DNA of 41,957 bases, taken from assembly GCA_021791145.1 (NCBI GenBank), contig JAJYXE010000025.1:1-41957 (forward strand), in the 5' to 3' direction. This stretch comes from Actinomycetes bacterium (GTDB lineage: Bacteria; Actinomycetota; Acidimicrobiia; Acidimicrobiales; RAAP-2). The position numbers and the translations under genes were made by a program. The notes under the pieces are model-generated. The model searched no databases, had not been told where the DNA came from, and saw only the letters and a program-made list of their open reading frames with translations. Below, piece by piece: positions 40,501 to 41,957 of this stretch (its first letter is position 1; every line of letters begins with the position of its first letter).

Positions 40501-41957
40501 TCCTCGGCCGAGTGAGCGAGGAGGAGAAGCTCGACCGGCTGGCTCGAGCGGACGTCCTGGTCGCCACCTCGGTGCGCGAGGGCTGGGGCCTCGTCGTGAG
40601 CGAAGCCGCCGCGGCCGGCACGCCGACCGTGGCCTACGACGTCCCCGGACTGCGCGACTCGGTCTCCGCGTCCGGTGGCGTCCTCACTGGGGCGGATCCT
40701 TCGGCGCTCGCGGATGTCCTCGCCCGGTACGTCCCGATCTGGCGCGCCGCGCCGCGCCCTGTGCTCGGGGTCGCGGCGCGGGGCCTCCTTCCCTGGGGTG
40801 AGGTCGCCGCTCGGGTGCTCGCAGCCGCACAGGACGTGCCCGCACGAGCCACGGTGCGCTTCGGAGCGCGGCGCCGAACGAGGATTGGCGCGCTCATCCC
40901 GGCGATGGAGCGCGCGGGCAGGGTCCTCGCGTGGCTTGGTGTCGCCGGCGTCGTGGGCCTCGGGGTGCTCGATGGGCGGTCGCCCGACGCAGTGGTCGCT
41001 GCGATCGCGACGGCCGCGCTTGCCGGAACGGTGCTCCTGGGTGTGGTGGTCACCAGCAAACGCCGAGATCGGACAGGTACCCCTGTTGGAGCACGCGACG
41101 AGATCTCGATCCAATCGACTGCACCTTCGCCGGGTGGATGGACGGGCGCGGCGGCCGTCGCCTCGATCGCCATGGTCGCCGCCCAGACCTGGTTCGCCGG
41201 CGGCGCTGCGATCGGAGGAGGCGACCTCACGCCGCCCTACGGTCTCGCGTGGACGCACCACCTGTTCGCCGCGTGGGTCTGGGGCGGTTCGAACCTCGGC
41301 GGCCCCGGCGCCCTCGAGGTGCAGGCCCCGTGGGCCGCGGTGCTGCTCCTCGTCCACGCGCTCGGCGGCGGCGCGCCGTTGGCACAGCGGGTCTGGCTCA
41401 CCTCGCTCTACGCGGCGGCAGGCCTGTCTGCGTACGCGCTCTTGCGGCTCCTTCGGCTGGGGGCCGTCGCGAGCGTGATCGGGGCGCTCGTGTACCTCTT
41501 CAACCCCTACACGCTCTCCACCGTCGGGGTGAACGCGGTCTACCTGTGCGCGATGGTGCTCCTCGCGGCGTACCCGGCGATCGTCCTTGCGGTCGCGACC
41601 GGTCGTTGGAGGCTGCGTACCGGTGTGGTGCTGTTCGCCATCGGGAGCCCGCTCATCGGCTACGCCTACCAGAACCCGCCGCTCGTGCTCATGGTGGCGG
41701 CAGCCACGGTCGTCGCCGCGCTCGGCGCATGGTGGGTCTTCAGAGGCCAAGCCCTGCGGCGCGCGGCGCGGCTCCTCGGCTCTGGGGTGCCGGTCCTCGC
41801 GCTCGCGTGCGCGTACTGGATCGTCCCATCTTGGCTGCAGCTCCACTCGGTCGCGACCCGGCAGCTCTCCTCGCTGTCGAGCTGGACGTGGACGGAAGGC
41901 CGGGCCAACCTGGCCAACGGCCTGTGGCTCAATACCACCTGGGGATGGCGCTACGCC
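37557..41957 (+). CDS. Giant four-module envelope glycan protein: flippase - GT2 - GT4 - AftD-like GT-C (3' end outside window)
   Basis: One frame is open without a stop from 37476 to the last base, giving at least 1,467 codons from the GTG at 37557 (AGGAG eight bases upstream; GTG 37614 is an alternative). Residues about 45-440 are a polytopic Wzx/MATE-like flippase, starting VSNFVFHVVSSRLLGPSYYG. From 463, LTVVVPFYNPG opens a GT2 domain of the polyprenyl-phosphate glycosyltransferase kind, with DGSTDGS at 501 and DGDGD at 550-554, and TQTGVKFVRREVL. From 737, LRILICNWKDTAHPRAGGAE opens a GT4 domain with VFVGRLSRSKQ and EX7E residues Glu1008 and Glu1016. From about 1117 membrane segments begin a GT-C module resembling AftD-type arabinofuranosyltransferases, with LVYLFNPYTLSTVGVN and LANGLWLNTTWGW. 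I know the single modules well, but not this four-way fusion. It would join lipid-linked sugar activation, transfer, flipping and outer-face transfer in one polypeptide. Confidence 0.85.
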   Translation, partial: MPSQQTAVRTSGSSLTEPVVSLGGGPSPQERPSCLRARFASPLSGPGAVSFVVATAGVGVSNFVFHVVSSRLLGPSYYGGLGALLNVLTLLAVPLGAVQLAVTQAVVRRREQGRPSPIGRLTGQGALGGLLGAGVLVAVAPVFSGFLHLHSALAVFVLAAWLPLASAGSVLQGALIGELRFKPVALASFLGGGPVRLGLGAALIFVGGGVAGAIGATVGAQTVTTLLLVKAARASLSKGSDQLQAPLSDTAVSVLALGGYTVLTGIDTFLAQHFLAAVSAGQYAAAATAGHVALFLPGAVVMVAFPQLAEGRGRSARSRTALGQAFVFTSALGLAAAGVLVLFAPRVVEILFGRAYQPAASAVGILGLESAVLGLVGLLTYFHIARRSRVALLPWAGGALAAGTVALFHGGLVSIAMGMLVVAAVVLAAELAPALGALVRSVASERAVPVPAARLCEAPTLDLTVVVPFYNPGPRFAAHLGQVVDALEATGATFEVLAVSDGSTDGSPALAEGLRPDVLRVISFDENQGKGAALRAGFDAGHGRWLGFIDGDGDLPGALLTRFVEMVMTEEPDVLLGSKRHPTSRVEYPPLRRLYSRAYQLLNWALFSLPVRDTQTGVKFVRREVLADVLPRMLEKRYAFDLELLVVASHLGYRRFVEAPVTVLERFTSTISLRAVWHMLIDTLAIFYRLRVLHHYGAGAAQLPFPVSPALAAPAGAGRQADAVGTERVHEETTPRLRILICNWKDTAHPRAGGAEVYTAALAGEWVREGHSVTLFCAAVRGRPEVEDVDGVRIVRRGGRFGVYRAARRFFEEAGGAFDLVVDEVNTRPFFCPRFARGVPVVALVHQVCREVWDCELPWPLSWLGRRVLEPRWLATYRDVPVVTVSESSRSALEAYYGLRRVTVVSPGQLSALVQAREAPADREPVPTVVFVGRLSRSKQADQALRAFEIYRRLAPEAQMWVIGTGPEESRLKRLASPGVRFLGRVSEEEKLDRLARADVLVATSVREGWGLVVSEAAAAGTPTVAYDVPGLRDSVSASGGVLTGADPSALADVLARYVPIWRAAPRPVLGVAARGLLPWGEVAARVLAAAQDVPARATVRFGARRRTRIGALIPAMERAGRVLAWLGVAGVVGLGVLDGRSPDAVVAAIATAALAGTVLLGVVVTSKRRDRTGTPVGARDEISIQSTAPSPGGWTGAAAVASIAMVAAQTWFAGGAAIGGGDLTPPYGLAWTHHLFAAWVWGGSNLGGPGALEVQAPWAAVLLLVHALGGGAPLAQRVWLTSLYAAAGLSAYALLRLLRLGAVASVIGALVYLFNPYTLSTVGVNAVYLCAMVLLAAYPAIVLAVATGRWRLRTGVVLFAIGSPLIGYAYQNPPLVLMVAAATVVAALGAWWVFRGQALRRAARLLGSGVPVLALACAYWIVPSWLQLHSVATRQLSSLSSWTWTEGRANLANGLWLNTTWGWRYA

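Overview
The window is GC-rich, densely coding DNA with many GTG starts and start/stop overlaps. It points to an actinobacterium, probably close to Acidimicrobiia. The lineage call rests on a mycofactocin-type SDR, two mycothiol-dependent maleylpyruvate-isomerase-family proteins, a luciferase-like (F420/flavin) oxidoreductase, a cell-wall-binding-repeat-2 protein and an AftD-like membrane glycosyltransferase domain. No rRNA, tRNA, CRISPR array, intact insertion sequence or phage gene was seen.

Region 1 (1-17.9 kb) is catabolic. A truncated luciferase-like oxidoreductase and a cupin face two SDRs. A divergent control region with a 34-bp nested dyad then leads into an amino/imino-acid oxidation locus. 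It encodes all three parts of an HcnABC / D-hydroxyproline-dehydrogenase-type enzyme: a small [2Fe-2S] subunit at 2677, an FAD/BFD subunit at 6193 and a DAO subunit at 7742. These are accompanied by a lambda-crystallin-type dehydrogenase, two DUF885 metallohydrolases, a DapA-family aldolase, a double-VOC protein, an orphan peptide-type binding protein, a second DAO oxidase and an MDMPI protein. Two textbook sigma70 promoters (5987 and 11034) and the upstream region of the 3212 gene share a 15-bp operator-like word close to TTCGCAATGCGAACG, which suggests one local regulon.

Region 2 (17.9-23 kb) is a probable operon behind a structured 300-base leader: an APC amino-acid permease, a mycofactocin-coupled SDR, a KynB-like cyclase and a class-V PLP enzyme. 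Region 3 (23-28.9 kb, all minus strand) holds a lipid kinase, two small heat-shock proteins, an Asp-box beta-propeller protein and a GT4 glycosyltransferase. The GT4 gene has four tandem 16-bp repeats upstream.

Region 4 (28.9-32.9 kb) is a degraded accessory stretch. It has a VapC toxin with a damaged antitoxin, a Phd/RelE pair with an over-long toxin, an MDMPI gene starting inside a 31-bp palindrome, and several gene fragments.

Region 5 (33-42 kb) concerns the cell envelope: a large polytopic GT-C-like membrane protein, a CWB2 surface protein, and one uninterrupted frame from about 37557 to the end of the window (at least 1,467 codons). That frame joins a Wzx-like flippase, a GT2 polyprenyl-phosphate glycosyltransferase, a GT4 glycosyltransferase and an AftD-like membrane glycosyltransferase in one polypeptide. 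It is the most striking object in the window.
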